NCBI GenBank assembly: GCA_002943765.1
Contig: PQWQ01000013.1
Span: 682,001 to 746,000, forward strand
Origin: Psoroptes ovis
Taxonomy: Eukaryota > Arthropoda > Arachnida > Sarcoptiformes > Psoroptidae
Reading direction: 5' to 3'
DNA length: 64,000 bases
Shown here: in pieces, positions 62,861-64,000 of the stretch
Layout: each line of letters starts with the position of its first letter
Numbering within the stretch: the stretch's first letter is position 1
Program-made: the position numbers and the translations under genes
The notes under the pieces: model-generated
The model's database searches: none
What the model was told of the DNA's origin: nothing
What the model saw: the letters and a program-made list of their open reading frames with translations, nothing else

Positions 62861-64000
62861 ATGAATCGATTAATTTCGAAAATAACTAAAAATACAAATT
62901 CAATCTTCAATAATTATCATCATCATCATCATCAACAATCTGAATTGTTATTGATTTTTTCAAAATACAAACATATGCAACAAAAATTTTTAAATTATAC
63001 AATAAAAACAGCTGTTGTCGATATACATTTGTTGAAAAATGACAATAATACAATCCATAATCATAACAAAAATAATGATGATGGAGCAGGCGCTTATTTA
63101 TTGAATAATAATGATGATGATCGTATAATTTTACCAATTTCAATGGTAACCAATTGTAATAACAATAAAAATGTTGAAATGAATAAAATAGCAATAGTAT
63201 TAATGTTATTGAAACATTCAATTATGAGGCAGCAAAATCTACAGCAGCAACAAGAATTATTGAGTAATGAAATTTTTGTAAACAAATATTCTATTTGTGA
63301 TAAGTTTAATGAAATTATTGATTCAAATAAAAACAACATTGATAATTTGAATGTAAATAAAATCATTTCAAGAAACTCGAATCCATTATCTCGAATGTTT
63401 GATTCATTTAATTTATTATCATCAACAAAATCAACAATCAAAGATAATTATTTATCCAGTAAAATCGGCGATAATAATAATGTTAATAATAATAAATTAA
63501 TTTCAAATCATATTTCAGGCAAATTTTTTTCAAATATTTTTAATCAGAATAAATTATTCAATAATAATGAACGATTACATCAATTCATTTTGCCAAATAT
63601 TTCGCAATGTTTTCGTGAAATGTGTACTTCAGCGGTTACTACCAAGACCGCAACTACTTCAGTGAGTTCTGAGTATCGTTTTTTTTGGCGCCAAATTGTT
63701 TTATATTTTTATCAATCCATTTACCATAAGCTATTGTTATTTTAATCTTTTTCTGTTTTAATTACAGAATCGTGACATTTGGGCGAGGAAATATCCATCG
63801 TTTGTGAAAATTGTTGAAGTTGGTCCACGTGATGGTCTTCAAAATGAAAAGGTATTCGAATATTTTCCATTTCGATTGAGTTATTAATTCATTTTTATTG
63901 TTTAGGAATATGTTCCAGCTGAAACAAAAATAAAATTCATAAGCATATTATCTGAAAGTGGTCTAAATGTTGTTGAAGCAACAGCGTTCGTATCACCAAA
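62861..64000 (+). CDS. HMGCL: Hydroxymethylglutaryl-CoA lyase, 5' part (continues past window)
   Basis: Exons 62861-63661, 63768-63851 and 63906 to beyond 64000, all in phase. The enzyme cleaves HMG-CoA to acetyl-CoA and acetoacetate (ketogenesis, leucine catabolism) in the mitochondrial matrix. The second exon carries VKIVEVGPRDGLQNEK, with the conserved catalytic Arg-Asp pair that binds substrate and divalent metal. The third has KIKFISILSESGLNVVEATA and FVSPK, matching HMGCL; the TIM-barrel remainder is off-window. The first exon starts MNRLISKITKNTNSIFNN, a plausible presequence. It then runs 267 codons of Asn/His/Asp-rich sequence, much longer than the usual leader of about 27 residues. 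Start chosen as the first in-frame ATG. Confidence 0.9.

Noticed and set aside
1..64000. CRISPR arrays, bacterial operons, rRNA or tRNA genes
   Set aside because: No spaced direct repeats, ribosome-binding-site pattern, or recognisable tRNA/rRNA sequence; splice-interrupted genes show a eukaryotic nuclear genome. tRNA absence was judged by eye only.

Overview
This is a eukaryotic nuclear window. It is very AT-rich, with short introns (mostly 40-120 bp), GT-AG splice sites and long low-complexity Asn/Asp/Gln/Ser runs inside proteins. A 356-residue arginine kinase, Ty3-type pol homology and the gene set point to an arthropod. The base composition, compact introns and the arginine kinase sequence (allergen group 20 family of mites) suggest an astigmatid mite such as Dermatophagoides or a relative; the species is an inference. 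Exon chains were built by hand from splice signals, codon phase and family homology, and every chain given closes in phase.

Layout: 242-8336 (+) is the 3' part of a TASK-type two-pore potassium channel, with a 6-kb intron after a 25-bp exon that carries the first selectivity filter. After 5 kb of gene-free sequence comes an RNF217-like RBR ubiquitin ligase (13565-16916, +). Four minus-strand genes follow: arginine kinase (17509-18815, plus a candidate alternative first exon at 20191-20267), a CRAL-TRIO lipid-transfer protein (21602-22929), an FKBP8-like tail-anchored immunophilin (23479-24867) and an IRAG/LRMP (Jaw1)-like coiled-coil ER/nuclear-envelope protein (25352-31050). A divergent promoter region leads to MED30 (32161-33054, +) and WTAP/fl(2)d (33257-34194, +). 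Next on the minus strand are a five-finger C2H2 protein (34547-37051) and a complete 15-exon ADCY3-type adenylate cyclase (37829-42869).

An apparently intact Ty3-type LTR retrotransposon lies at 45489-49805. It has identical 107-bp LTRs, gag and pol in a -1 frame relation with an A AAA AAC slippery heptamer, and a 4-bp target duplication. An 8.5-kb gene-poor stretch follows, holding a long AC microsatellite and a mariner-like terminal-repeat remnant. NSA2 (58343-59196, +) is next. The window ends inside an HMG-CoA lyase gene (62861 to past 64000), with a candidate alternative first exon at 62109-62183.

Most genes are unrelated housekeeping or signalling genes. Loose functional links exist: the cyclase (cAMP), the IRAG-like protein (IP3-receptor/cyclic-nucleotide signalling in vertebrates) and the K2P channel all belong to excitability and second-messenger signalling, while MED30, WTAP and NSA2 serve gene expression and ribosome assembly. 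No operon-like logic is implied.
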